From the NCBI RefSeq assembly GCF_002257705.1, contig NZ_LSLK01000081.1:1-64000 (forward strand): DNA of 64,000 nt. The letters run 5' to 3'. This stretch comes from Sporomusa silvacetica DSM 10669. GTDB taxonomy: Bacteria > Bacillota > Negativicutes > Sporomusales > Sporomusaceae. The notes under the pieces were generated by a model. It saw nothing but the letters and a program-made list of their open reading frames with translations, had not been told where the DNA came from and made no database searches. Positions 35,180 through 42,589 of this stretch are shown piece after piece. A program made the position numbers and the translations under genes. Numbering within the stretch: the stretch's first letter is position 1; each line of letters begins with the position of its first letter.

Positions 35180-35189
35180 ACCATAGATA

Positions 35190-35711
35190 CTATAGTAGGC
35201 CTTCAGTCTCTAAGTTATACCGTAATCGCGCAATGCGAAGTCCGGTTGGTGTCCGGAAATTCTTATTAATAAGATTCCGTAATTGCTCATTATTCCTGTC
35301 CAGTCCCTCTTCTTCGATATTTACCAGCAGATCGGCCTCCCAAATAATTTGGAAGTCCAAACCATCATTCTTGCGGGCCGTATGGTGACCACCTACAATA
35401 TAAGTCACCCTCTCAATGATCTCTTGCGGCGCACCGCGGCGTTCCATGATTTTCCTCACCACTGGTGGGCCTTCAAGCTCTTGGTAAGGTCCAGCTGAAG
35501 AATTATATTTTAGTTCGGCCACCTTAATCCCCACATCATGCAGCAAAGCGGTAACCGTAACCACATCATGAGTAATTCCATAAACCTGCTCGCCGTTCAT
35601 GATTATTTCAGCAGCAGCCAATACCTTAAGTGCATGATTAATGCGGCGCTCATCTGAGCCGAAGTGCTCTTTCAGTTCCAGGATATAATCATCTTTTTTG
35701 ATTGCTTTCAC
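35190..35711 (-). CDS. HD-domain phosphohydrolase
   Basis: A 173-residue protein of the HD superfamily: an H in RINHALKV (~22), the HD pair in TALLHDVGI (~55-63), GGHHTA (~113) and a closing D in WEADLLVNIEEE (~130). These are metal ligands for hydrolysis of phosphate esters or nucleotides. It converges on the PocR kinase with only 10 bp between stop codons. The substrate is unknown. Confidence 0.78.
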   Translation of the reverse strand: MKAIKKDDYILELKEHFGSDERRINHALKVLAAAEIIMNGEQVYGITHDVVTVTALLHDVGIKVAELKYNSSAGPYQELEGPPVVRKIMERRGAPQEIIERVTYIVGGHHTARKNDGLDFQIIWEADLLVNIEEEGLDRNNEQLRNLINKNFRTPTGLRIARLRYNLETEGLL

Positions 35712-35871
35712 CGTATCACCCCACTGGATTTATAGATTCCTTCTCTATCTTAGACCATTTTCAAAATAACTGCTATGACATATACATGTAATCTTTTGCC
35801 ATGCACTAGGTTACTGCAAAAACAACATTTGACTATGTCTATAAAAATAATCTGCATACTATTGAATATCG

Positions 35872-36864
35872 TTAGGGGTGTGGAATTACTGAAATTTGCG
35901 GTAAGTACTTTGCCCAAAAGAGCGGCAATACCAGCGAATTCCAGTGACCACTAACCTGAGCACTAATAATTCCTATAACAAACAGCAAAAGTAAAGCTAT
36001 GGAATAATGCACTGGTTTTAACGCTTTTGCTGTTAAGCGATTATGAAAGGTAATAGCTTTGGTTGGGCAGGCGGATATGCAGCGTTGACAACAGGTACAT
36101 TCAGGAGAAATGATTCCCGTGGATTTAGATATTTGTATATTAGTTGGGCACTGTTTGTCACAAATACCGCACGAATCGCAAAGGTTTGGCTGCCGTCTGA
36201 TTTGTAGTGGAGAAAAAATGGCAGCAATATTGAGCAACGCACCATAAGGGCAAAGATAACGGCACCAGAAAAAAGGAATCAGAATTGTCATAACAACTAA
36301 TGATCCAATTACTTTTATCATAAGTGGGGAAGGATTCAGAAAAAATGCCAGCATTTTTGCATCAGAAATAATATTGTAAGAGGAATAAATAAAGGATGCG
36401 GCATCTGCTCCTGACATTTGCATCAGGATAACCTGAATGAAAAAGAGGAGCAGGATATATTTAGGCAACATCAGAAGATAGTGTACTATTCTGGGAAACG
36501 GTATTTTGAACCGCAATAATTGATTCCGCCCGTAGTTGAGTATTTCTGATAGCGTGCCAATCGGACAGATATGACTACAAATACCTCGCCGAAAAACCAG
36601 CGCTGAAAAAAAGGCAATCAACAAAATAGATAACCCTGCCGGATGAATTTGATCGAATACCCCAGTGCTGATTAGTTGTTTTAGCCCTACCAGGGCTGAC
36701 AATGGTAAAAAAGTCTCGATCACCGGAAAGCGTAGCGAAAAGTCGGCAATGTCACCAGCTAAAGTCGATTCGACTAAAGAGAAAAATTGATAACCTGCCC
36801 ACAAATATAAAAGCAAGAAATATAACTGCATTATTCGACGAATTATCAAAACAGTAACCTCCAC
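35872..36864 (-). CDS. NapH/YccM-like membrane polyferredoxin
   Basis: A 330-residue protein with about six TM segments (first at ~8-28, last at ~288-307). Cysteine loops of the NapH/NosR type are present (CSHICPIGTL near 100, CRYLCPYGAL near 207), plus two [4Fe-4S] clusters (CDSCGICDKQCP and CTCCQRCISACP, ~227-270). Such proteins pass electrons from quinol across the membrane. It follows hcp2 on the same strand but after a strong terminator, so it is its own unit. The partner enzyme is not evident. Confidence 0.82.
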   Translation of the reverse strand: MEVTVLIIRRIMQLYFLLLYLWAGYQFFSLVESTLAGDIADFSLRFPVIETFLPLSALVGLKQLISTGVFDQIHPAGLSILLIAFFSALVFRRGICSHICPIGTLSEILNYGRNQLLRFKIPFPRIVHYLLMLPKYILLLFFIQVILMQMSGADAASFIYSSYNIISDAKMLAFFLNPSPLMIKVIGSLVVMTILIPFFWCRYLCPYGALLNIAAIFSPLQIRRQPNLCDSCGICDKQCPTNIQISKSTGIISPECTCCQRCISACPTKAITFHNRLTAKALKPVHYSIALLLLFVIGIISAQVSGHWNSLVLPLFWAKYLPQISVIPHP

Positions 36865-36877
36865 ACCCGTTTATACT

Positions 36878-36915
36878 ACTATAAAAGGCGGTGACAAATC
36901 ACCGCCTTTTATAGT
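36878..36915. terminator. terminator of hcp2
   Basis: A perfect inverted repeat with 17 bp arms (ACTATAAAAGGCGGTGA and its complement) and a 4-base loop, between hcp2 and the polyferredoxin gene. Confidence 0.85.
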
Positions 36916-36957
36916 ACGGGATATCCCGAACCAAGGGTTTACTATTTCAAGCTATTA

Positions 36958-38601
36958 TTAGCGGCTAAGAATAGCCTGTATATCGTCTTCCGGAGTGCTG
37001 ATTGGTTTTAAATTGAATTTTTCAACCAAGATGTTCAGTACATTACCCGACAAGAAAGCCGGCAGAGTCGGCCCGATATAGATATTCTTTATGCCAAGCG
37101 CGAGTAGCGTAAGCAATATGCATACAGCTTTTTGTTCATACCAGGAAAGTACTAGCGTTAGTGGCAGGTCATTAACACCGCACTTAAAGGCGCCAGCAAG
37201 GGCAACAGCAACCTGGATGGCAGAGTAAGCATCGTTACATTGTCCCATATCAAGGATCCGGGGAATTCCGCCAATGTCACCAATATTAAGATCATTAAAC
37301 CGGTATTTGCCACAGGCCAAGGTCAAAATCACTGTATCTTTCGGCGCTTTTTTTACAAATTCTGTATAATAATTTCTACCTGGTCTGGCGCCGTCGCAGC
37401 CTCCAACAAGGAAAAAGTGTTTGATCGCTCCGGCTTTGACAGCATCAATTACTTTATCAGCCACACCTAACACAGCATTACGGGCAAATCCGGTCATTAA
37501 CTCGGTCCCGCCATTAATACCAGCAAACTGCTTATCTTCTTTCCAGCCACCAAGTTCCAGTGCTTTGCTAATAATCGGCGTAAAATCCTTCTGCGCCATT
37601 TTATTTTCTTTGCTCCCAATACCAAATAACTCCATTGCTTTATCAAGAATTGAGGAAGAATCCTTTTTACTATTTGCATCAGGGATATGCTTCAGTTCAG
37701 GGTATCCGACTACAGCGGTTGTAAAAATCCGATCGGCATAAGACAATTTTGGCGGCATCAGGCAATTGGTGGTGTAAAGAATAGGTGCGGGAACGTTGTC
37801 AAATTCCTTTTGCTGATTTTGCCAGGCTGTGCCAAAATTACCTTTGAGGTGCGCGTATTTTTTTAGTTCAGGATAAGCGTGAGCCGGTAACATTTCACTA
37901 TGAGTGTAAATATTAATACCTTTGCCTTCGGTTTGCTCTAAAAGCTGTTTCAGATCATGCAGATCATGACCAGTGACAACAATGAACGGTCCTTTTTCTA
38001 CAAGCGTCGAAACCTTAGTCGGTACAGGATGCCCAAAAGCTGTTGTATTGGCTTCATCCAACAGGCCCATGCATTTTAGGTTGATTTGACCAAATTCCAT
38101 CAGCAAATTCAGCCATTCTTCCGCAGTGTGCTCTTCACCGATAGCGCGCATTCCTTTATAAAACCACGCGGTAACCTCATCATCTTTTTTATCCAACACA
38201 TAGGCGTGCCAGGCGTACGCTGCCATACCCCGCAGACCCAGCAGCAGGGTGGAGCGCAAAGATACAATGTCCTCATTACCAGTCCATAAGTCATTAACAG
38301 GAAAATCTTTCGCACTTGAATCTAACTTGTTTTTCTCATCCTTAATTAGATTGATTAATTCGTTAATACGTAATTTATCAAAGTTTACGTTGGTGATCGT
38401 AGCAAATAGCCCCAGCATCATAAGTTCATCAGCCAATTTGGAAGGTGTGTTTTTAGCTGCGGCGCGTCCCAGACCAACAAGTGCACAAGTAAGTTCATCT
38501 TGTTTATTAGCGACCTCAGGACTTTTACCACATACACCTACTTTAGTACAACCTTTACCTCCGGCGGTTTGTTCACACTGAAAACAAAACATATCTGACA
38601 T
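36958..38601 (-). CDS. hcp: hybrid cluster protein (hydroxylamine reductase) Hcp2
   Basis: A 547-residue class I Hcp, very similar along its length to Hcp1 at 13429-14991 and with the same C-x2-C-x8-C-x5-C start. It differs by a ~27-residue insertion near residue 320 (AMELFGIGSKENKM), which looks like a duplication of the adjacent ILDKAMEL/ISKALEL helix. It stands alone between a strong terminator and a divergent Crp/Fnr gene, a classic arrangement for HcpR control. That setting points to induction by nitrite or NO made by the neighbouring nrf/nap system. Confidence 0.95.
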   Translation of the reverse strand: MSDMFCFQCEQTAGGKGCTKVGVCGKSPEVANKQDELTCALVGLGRAAAKNTPSKLADELMMLGLFATITNVNFDKLRINELINLIKDEKNKLDSSAKDFPVNDLWTGNEDIVSLRSTLLLGLRGMAAYAWHAYVLDKKDDEVTAWFYKGMRAIGEEHTAEEWLNLLMEFGQINLKCMGLLDEANTTAFGHPVPTKVSTLVEKGPFIVVTGHDLHDLKQLLEQTEGKGINIYTHSEMLPAHAYPELKKYAHLKGNFGTAWQNQQKEFDNVPAPILYTTNCLMPPKLSYADRIFTTAVVGYPELKHIPDANSKKDSSSILDKAMELFGIGSKENKMAQKDFTPIISKALELGGWKEDKQFAGINGGTELMTGFARNAVLGVADKVIDAVKAGAIKHFFLVGGCDGARPGRNYYTEFVKKAPKDTVILTLACGKYRFNDLNIGDIGGIPRILDMGQCNDAYSAIQVAVALAGAFKCGVNDLPLTLVLSWYEQKAVCILLTLLALGIKNIYIGPTLPAFLSGNVLNILVEKFNLKPISTPEDDIQAILSR

Positions 38602-38675
38602 TTTTTCTCCTCCTCAAACTTTAATGGTAGCTTGTTTTTCTTATTTTCATTGTATTATAATATAAAATAAAAATC

Positions 38676-38691
38676 GGTAGCCATAGCTACC
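38676..38691. promoter_or_regulatory. palindromic operator between hcp2 and its Crp/Fnr regulator
   Basis: GGTAGC-CATA-GCTACC is perfect over 12 bases. On the hcp2 side, its centre lies about 41 bp before the start site implied by a TACAAT -10 box (38649-38654), the class II activator position for Crp/Fnr proteins. A second -10 candidate TATAAT lies at 38654-38659. Confidence 0.55.
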
Positions 38692-38694
38692 AAA

Positions 38695-39405
38695 GTGAGG
38701 TTGTGGTACGTTTTGAGAACTAAATTTTTAGAGGTCCTCATACAATCACCGTTGTTTAACAGAATTACCGCAGATGCATTAGAAGCTGTGATTAATTGCT
38801 TACAACCCAAAATTTGTAGCTACGCTAAGAACAGTTACATCACAATTGAAGGAGAGGGTTTTACCGGATTGGGTATTTTACTTACCGGCAAGGCAACTGC
38901 AATAAAGGAAAACGCAGCAGGAAACCGGATTGTTATGACATTGCTGGCACCAGGAGACATGTTTGGCGAAATGTTTGTATTCTCCACAAATGGTATTTGG
39001 CCTTTTTCAGTTATTACCCAGGACGAATGTCAGGTAATGTTTCTACCAGCGATAAAAATTGTGGGAACGTGTTCCAATGTATGTGCAAACCATAAACAAA
39101 TTATTACCAACCTGTTGACTATAATGTCGGAGAAAGCAATTATGTTAAACCGACAAGTAGAATACCTTGCGCTTAAGGGAATGCGCGAAAAAATAAGTAC
39201 CTATCTCCTGGAACAGCACAAGTTAGCCGCAAGCCAGACTTTTACCACAATGTTAAACCGTAATGATTTAGCTGATTTCCTCAATGTCTCCCGGACAGCA
39301 CTTTCAAGAGAAATGGGCCGAATGCGCGATGAAGGTCTGATTGAATATTATCGATCAGCTATAAAAATTAAAAATCTGGATGCTCTGAAAAAGATTATCC
39401 GATAA
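38695..39405 (+). CDS. Crp/Fnr-family regulator divergent from hcp2 (HcpR-like)
   Basis: About 236 residues. The frame begins with GTG 38695; a TTG at 38713 is an alternative start. It has a cyclic-nucleotide-binding fold (~25-140, FGEMFVFS near 98) and a helix-turn-helix with LADFLNVSRTALSREMGRMR (~198-217). Two cysteines in TCSNVCANH (~127-132) could be redox or metal sensors. It faces hcp2 across a palindrome. In many anaerobes an HcpR of this kind activates hcp on NO. The stop codon lies within the first copy of the dispersed repeat. Confidence 0.82.
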   Translation: MRLWYVLRTKFLEVLIQSPLFNRITADALEAVINCLQPKICSYAKNSYITIEGEGFTGLGILLTGKATAIKENAAGNRIVMTLLAPGDMFGEMFVFSTNGIWPFSVITQDECQVMFLPAIKIVGTCSNVCANHKQIITNLLTIMSEKAIMLNRQVEYLALKGMREKISTYLLEQHKLAASQTFTTMLNRNDLADFLNVSRTALSREMGRMRDEGLIEYYRSAIKIKNLDALKKIIR

Positions 39406-39587
39406 GAAAAGACTTGGCTTGTACCAAGTCCTTTAGGACGCCGGTAGAAGCCTTAGTCGTTCAATCCAGGGAAAGTTAACCTTTCCATCTGGATAAGAAA
39501 AGACTTGGCTTGTGCCAAGTCCGTCAGGACGCCGACAGAAGCCTTAGTCGTTCAATCCAGGGAAAGGTTAACCTTTCCATCTGGATA
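39401..39587 (+). repeat. two tandem units of a ~91 bp two-hairpin repeat
   Basis: Unit 1 spans about 39401-39494 and unit 2 about 39492-39587, with a period of 91 bp. Each has a first hairpin GACTTGG-CTTGTA-CCAAGTC (unit 2: CTTGTG), a constant middle with GGACGCCG..AGAAGCCTTAGTCG, TTCAATCC, and a second hairpin CCAG-GGAAAG..CTTTCC-CTGG. In unit 2 the second stem is lengthened to GGAAAGGTTAACCTTTCC. A third copy lies at 15287-15376. The units are placed directly behind the Crp/Fnr gene. Confidence 0.88.
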
Positions 39588-39592
39588 AAAAT

Positions 39593-39623
39593 TCAGGACT
39601 ACAGCACCTAGGCTGAGTCCTGA
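39593..39623 (-). terminator. terminator of nrfHA
   Basis: On the minus strand TCAGGACT pairs with AGTCCTGA around a CAGCCTAGGTGCTG-like loop, followed by ATTTTTATCC. Confidence 0.7.
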
Positions 39624-39655
39624 GTTTTACATTCTAATTTTTTTGTCATTAATAA

Positions 39656-40945
39656 CTATAAGAGGTTTATACCGGCAGCCCGATTAGCAGCCTCAATTGC
39701 TTGACGCGCGAATTCACTGGCTTGAGCGGCCGAATTCAGACTTTGATCAGGATTATGGAAACCCATGCTGCTTTCAGCAGCGACAAAATCCCAGTACCAT
39801 TGGGCTTTGCGCACCAGTTCCCTGGCGTTAGCCAATTCGTCCTGATTCACATTAGGTATCTCGGAAGCTTTTTTGATAGCCTCATGAGCACGAGTCACAT
39901 TTTGACCAGCGGTGTGCAATACTTCAAAAGTATAATCCTGTGTCGTCTTGACCTGATCCATTAACCAAGCACTACCTTGGGTATGACAAGTGCCACACGC
40001 AGCATCAAGGTTTTTGAGCGGGCTGGTCATCGTATGTGAACTATATTTTTGCCCGTCCTTGCGCTCATATGGCATATGGCAATCAGCGCAAGCTACCCCC
40101 GCCTTGCCATGGGTTCCTGTAGACCAAGTTTCAAAATCGGGATGTTGCGCTTTTAGCATTGCAGCTTTAGAATCCGGGTGTTGCCAGTCTTGCACAAAAC
40201 CAAGTGGTTTATCAAGATAATAAGCATAAATATCACTAGGTTTCGAGCCTTTATCCCAAGGAAATACAACACGAGAAGTATTGGGTTCAAAAAAGTATTC
40301 TGCATGACATTGGCCACATACATAACTCCTCATGTCTTCACGACTCGCCTTAGTTACATCAACACCCTTGCGATCCATTGCTTCGATAAACGCCGGGTTA
40401 ATGACCCGCAAATTCATATTTTCGGGATCATGGCAATTGGCGCAACTGATATAGCCGTGGGACGGAATCGTATCCATCACTTGGGAAAACGGAAGTTTAG
40501 CATAACCCCAGCCTGTCTCCTGGACGAGCTTTTCCAGATAAGGAGTCTTGCAGGTTATGCAGGCTCCCGGCGATTTGGGACCAATCCGCTTTGTTTCTTT
40601 AATATCCTCAAGTGCGTAAACATGACCACGATCTTCGGTATAGTCTACACTGAAAGGATTACCTTTAAAATTAGTTTTGATTTCGGGCATCATATCAGAT
40701 TTCTGAACTTTCAAACTGCCGCCATACCCTGTTGGCGATGGCTCCATAATAGAATTCTTCTTATAACTCTCGTACTGCAGTGGATAAAACTTCCCCCATA
40801 CCGCCGGATCATATTCCCCTGCCGGAATTTTTGCTATTTTGACGGTAGATGCGGGCTTGGCAATGCCAATCCTGGTGATAACAAAACCAAAGAAAACTAG
40901 CAGTACACCTAGCAAAGCAATCATAGATTTCTGTGATTTATTCAA
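39656..40945 (-). CDS. nrfA: cytochrome c nitrite reductase, catalytic subunit (ammonia-forming)
   Basis: A 429-residue periplasmic pentahaem protein. The catalytic haem motif is CITCK (C129-K133), with lysine in place of histidine, the hallmark of NrfA. Four CxxCH motifs follow at about 168, 210, 286 and 317. A signal anchor covers residues 8-25. It starts with TTG at 40945 behind GGAGGG and overlaps the nrfH stop by 8 bp. It reduces nitrite to ammonium with six electrons, taking them from NrfH, and completes nitrate ammonification with the nap genes upstream. Confidence 0.95.
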   Translation of the reverse strand: MNKSQKSMIALLGVLLVFFGFVITRIGIAKPASTVKIAKIPAGEYDPAVWGKFYPLQYESYKKNSIMEPSPTGYGGSLKVQKSDMMPEIKTNFKGNPFSVDYTEDRGHVYALEDIKETKRIGPKSPGACITCKTPYLEKLVQETGWGYAKLPFSQVMDTIPSHGYISCANCHDPENMNLRVINPAFIEAMDRKGVDVTKASREDMRSYVCGQCHAEYFFEPNTSRVVFPWDKGSKPSDIYAYYLDKPLGFVQDWQHPDSKAAMLKAQHPDFETWSTGTHGKAGVACADCHMPYERKDGQKYSSHTMTSPLKNLDAACGTCHTQGSAWLMDQVKTTQDYTFEVLHTAGQNVTRAHEAIKKASEIPNVNQDELANARELVRKAQWYWDFVAAESSMGFHNPDQSLNSAAQASEFARQAIEAANRAAGINLL

Positions 40946-41411
40946 CCTTTATCCCTCCTTTGCTTTTGTTCATGCCATGGACTAAACCACGATGGCATTG
41001 GGTGCAATCCTGCCCACCGGCCCCCATACCGGTTTTTTCAACCGTAGACTGGTGACAGCGCAGGCAGTTATCTGCTATATAGCCTTTTCCCTTTGTTGAT
41101 ACCTGGATTGTTGCCGGATAATCTCTCAGTACTTCATGATACACATCATTCATACCGGTCTGAGCTTTAGCAGCCAATTTTACCGCTATATTGCCATTCG
41201 GCAGATGACACTCAGCGCATTCAATCTGTTTGTGGTTAGACGCCTGCCAGGATGTATAAGCCTGTTCCATAGAATGGCAGCTTCCACAAAATTGGGGTGT
41301 TTCCGCGTGGGCATAGCCAAAAGCTCCAAACAAAACCCCCACCACTGCGACAGCGCAACCAATTGCCATCAGCTTTAACGCGTTACGGTTTAAGTACTGA
41401 CTTATATCCAA
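40938..41411 (-). CDS. nrfH: NrfH tetrahaem quinol dehydrogenase
   Basis: A NapC/NirT-family membrane cytochrome of ~157 residues. I choose TTG 41411, since GGAGGG is 7 bases upstream; the frame extends 24 codons further without a ribosome site. One TM anchor (~12-33) is followed by four haem c motifs (CGSCH, CAECH, CLRCH, CTQCH). It oxidises menaquinol and hands electrons to NrfA, its partner in the operon. Confidence 0.92.
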   Translation of the reverse strand: MDISQYLNRNALKLMAIGCAVAVVGVLFGAFGYAHAETPQFCGSCHSMEQAYTSWQASNHKQIECAECHLPNGNIAVKLAAKAQTGMNDVYHEVLRDYPATIQVSTKGKGYIADNCLRCHQSTVEKTGMGAGGQDCTQCHRGLVHGMNKSKGGIKVE

Positions 41412-41551
41412 CAATATCCCTCCTCTCCTCTTTTTTTGGGCATAATTATAAGTCCCGGCAGAAGGACAATGACCCCGTGACAACGTTGTAGCGCCTATTC
41501 AAAATAGCGCATACTGGTCTTTTTTAATTCCTGAGCACTGTAAAATATCTT

Positions 41552-42535
41552 TTAGCGCCCACAGCTGCACCACGGCTCCTCTGCTAAATAATTGCCATCC
41601 GAGTAATAATAAGCTCTAGCCCGGCAACCGCCGCAGATGTCATCATAGCCGCACCGGCTGCAACCGCCTGTCAGCGGTTCATGCCGGAACTTATGAAAGA
41701 GCTGACTTTCTTTCCATAGCAAATTGAACGCTTTTTCCCGCACATTCCCCGCTTTTAGCGGTAAATACGGACAAGGATGCACATCTCCGTTAGGCAAAAT
41801 AACACAATAGGATGTACCTGCCAGGCAGCCTTTGGTAAAACGCGTTGGTATATTTTTTTGTTTGGCAATACGCATAAATTGCGGCGCACAAGTCGGCTTG
41901 ATCTCGATAGGTACCTCAGTCTGTTTATCAAGAATGCGCTCTAATAAAGGCTCATAATCAGCCGTCTTAAGCGTAGTCGCTTCGATATCTTTGCCGCGTC
42001 CGGCAGGCACCAGAAAAAATATGTGATGGGCCACCGCCCCTAACTCAACAGCAAAGTCGGTAATGGCGGTAATCTCGTCCTGATTATTGTTCGTAACAGT
42101 AGTATGGATCTGAAATGGCAGCCCGGCAGAGCGGCAGGCCGCCATACCGCGCAACGTTTTATCCCAAGCGCCGTCTGAGCCGCGAAACTTGTCATGCTGA
42201 GCCTTATCCTTACTATCGAGACTGATCCCGGCGCATGCCAGACCAGCTTTTTTTAACTTACCGGCAACCTCGGGAGTAATCAGAATACCGTTAGTCCCCA
42301 GCACCGGTCGCATTCCTAAACTGCGGGCGAAACTGATTAATTCATAAATATCTGGCCTAAGCAATGGCTCACCGCCACTAAAAATCATAATCTTAAAACC
42401 AGCCTTTGCTATTTCCGAGAGCAGTTTCTTCCCTTCAGCGGTATCTAGTTCGTCGCTGCGCTTAATTCCGGCGTCGCGATAGCAGTGAATACAGCTGATA
42501 TTACAAGCCTGCGTTGTATTCCATGAGATAATCAT
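41552..42535 (-). CDS. ahbD: radical SAM haem-synthesis protein (AhbD/NirJ2-like)
   Basis: A 327-residue radical SAM enzyme with CNISCIHC (C11, C15, C18) binding the SAM cluster, GGEPLL (~55) and a SPASM-type C-terminus with many cysteines (CSRCGYDDICGGCRARAYYY, ~294-313; CSCGR end). The WNTTQACNISCIHCYRDAG start is that of NirJ2/AhbD proteins, which oxidise iron-coproporphyrin to haem b in the sirohaem-derived pathway of anaerobes. Lying between ccmF and nrfH, it would supply haem for the nearby cytochromes. Its AhbC partner is not in the window. Confidence 0.8.
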   Translation of the reverse strand: MIISWNTTQACNISCIHCYRDAGIKRSDELDTAEGKKLLSEIAKAGFKIMIFSGGEPLLRPDIYELISFARSLGMRPVLGTNGILITPEVAGKLKKAGLACAGISLDSKDKAQHDKFRGSDGAWDKTLRGMAACRSAGLPFQIHTTVTNNNQDEITAITDFAVELGAVAHHIFFLVPAGRGKDIEATTLKTADYEPLLERILDKQTEVPIEIKPTCAPQFMRIAKQKNIPTRFTKGCLAGTSYCVILPNGDVHPCPYLPLKAGNVREKAFNLLWKESQLFHKFRHEPLTGGCSRCGYDDICGGCRARAYYYSDGNYLAEEPWCSCGR

Positions 42536-42589
42536 CTACTTGCTCCTTCCAGTCATATTGATAGCCTCCTTTTTTCTCTGTGCTCTATC

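Noticed and set aside
39401..39587. CRISPR array or tRNA-like element
   Set aside because: There are two units without spacers. GTTCAATCC resembles a tRNA T-loop, but no acceptor, D or anticodon arms can be drawn.
40178..40900. Plus-strand frame of 240 codons inside nrfA
   Set aside because: It is the complementary reading of nrfA, whose five haem motifs leave no doubt about the coding strand.
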